A stretch of DNA of 6,058 nucleotides. It comes from an uncultured Eubacteriales bacterium (GTDB lineage: Bacteria; Bacillota; Clostridia; Christensenellales; UBA1242). This document shows positions 6,031-6,058 of the stretch, one piece after another. The position numbers and the translations under genes were made by a program. Positions within the stretch are counted from its first letter, which is position 1, and each line of letters opens with the position of its first letter. The notes under the pieces are model-generated. The model was not told the DNA's origin. It did not search any database and saw only the letters and a list, made by a program, of their open reading frames with translations. The stretch covers positions 1 to 6,058 of the forward strand of contig CARXKP010000048.1 in assembly GCA_949096025.1 (NCBI GenBank), read 5' to 3'.

Positions 6031-6058
6031 AGTATAATGTGCTTTTACAAAAAAGTCA
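6031..6058 (-). promoter_or_regulatory. Probable sigma-A promoter of dnaA, cut by the window edge
   Basis: On the minus strand TATACT (6036-6031) serves as the -10 box. Exactly 17 bp upstream the window ends with TGACT (6058-6054), so a -35 hexamer TTGACT would result if the next base outside the window is T. The missing base is the one uncertainty in the motif itself. On the plus strand the same stretch reads TTGTTT (6010-6015), 17 bp, TATAAT (6033-6038), which might start a divergent transcript. Confidence 0.65.

Overview
The window is a chromosomal segment of a very A+T-rich Gram-positive bacterium, most likely an uncultured member of the Clostridia. The evidence is the order rpmH-rnpA-yidD-yidC-jag, strong AGGAGG-type ribosome binding sites, consensus sigma-A promoters, and a Jag protein with the Jag_N-KH-R3H layout. 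I cannot name a genus from sequence alone.

Layout: positions 1-129 hold the rpmH promoter, with consensus -35 and -10 boxes at 17-bp spacing. Positions 130-3192 are one rightward block: rpmH (ribosomal protein L34), rnpA (RNase P protein), yidD (membrane insertion factor), yidC (insertase with an unusually large extracellular insert) and jag/khpB (RNA-binding protein). The first four genes overlap or nearly touch. jag follows after a 97-bp gap with no visible terminator. Positions 3193-3343 are A+T-rich, with no convincing promoter or terminator. Positions 3344-3802 encode an unrecognised 152-residue cytosolic protein, closed by a long hairpin with a T run. Positions 3904-4314 are a self-contained unit: strong extended -10 promoter, 104-residue lipoprotein with a CxxC motif, and a compact terminator. 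Positions 4315-4510 lie between converging genes and hold a rightward promoter-like pair, a possible short structured RNA and a perfect 24-bp palindrome that reads as a bidirectional terminator. Positions 4511-5872 are dnaA on the minus strand, preceded by a roughly 150-base A+T-rich leader and a promoter whose -35 box runs off the right edge.

How it fits together: rpmH, rnpA, yidD, yidC and jag form the classic translation and membrane-insertion cluster found next to the replication origin in many Gram-positive bacteria. The unusual point is dnaA. Normally it diverges from rpmH across the origin and is followed by dnaN. Here it sits beyond the 3' end of the rpmH cluster, points back towards it, ends at its own terminator and has no dnaN after it. 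No DnaA-box cluster is visible in any intergenic space, so the window is probably near the origin but does not show it. No tRNA, rRNA, CRISPR array, transposase or insertion sequence was seen, and I found no clear new multi-gene system.
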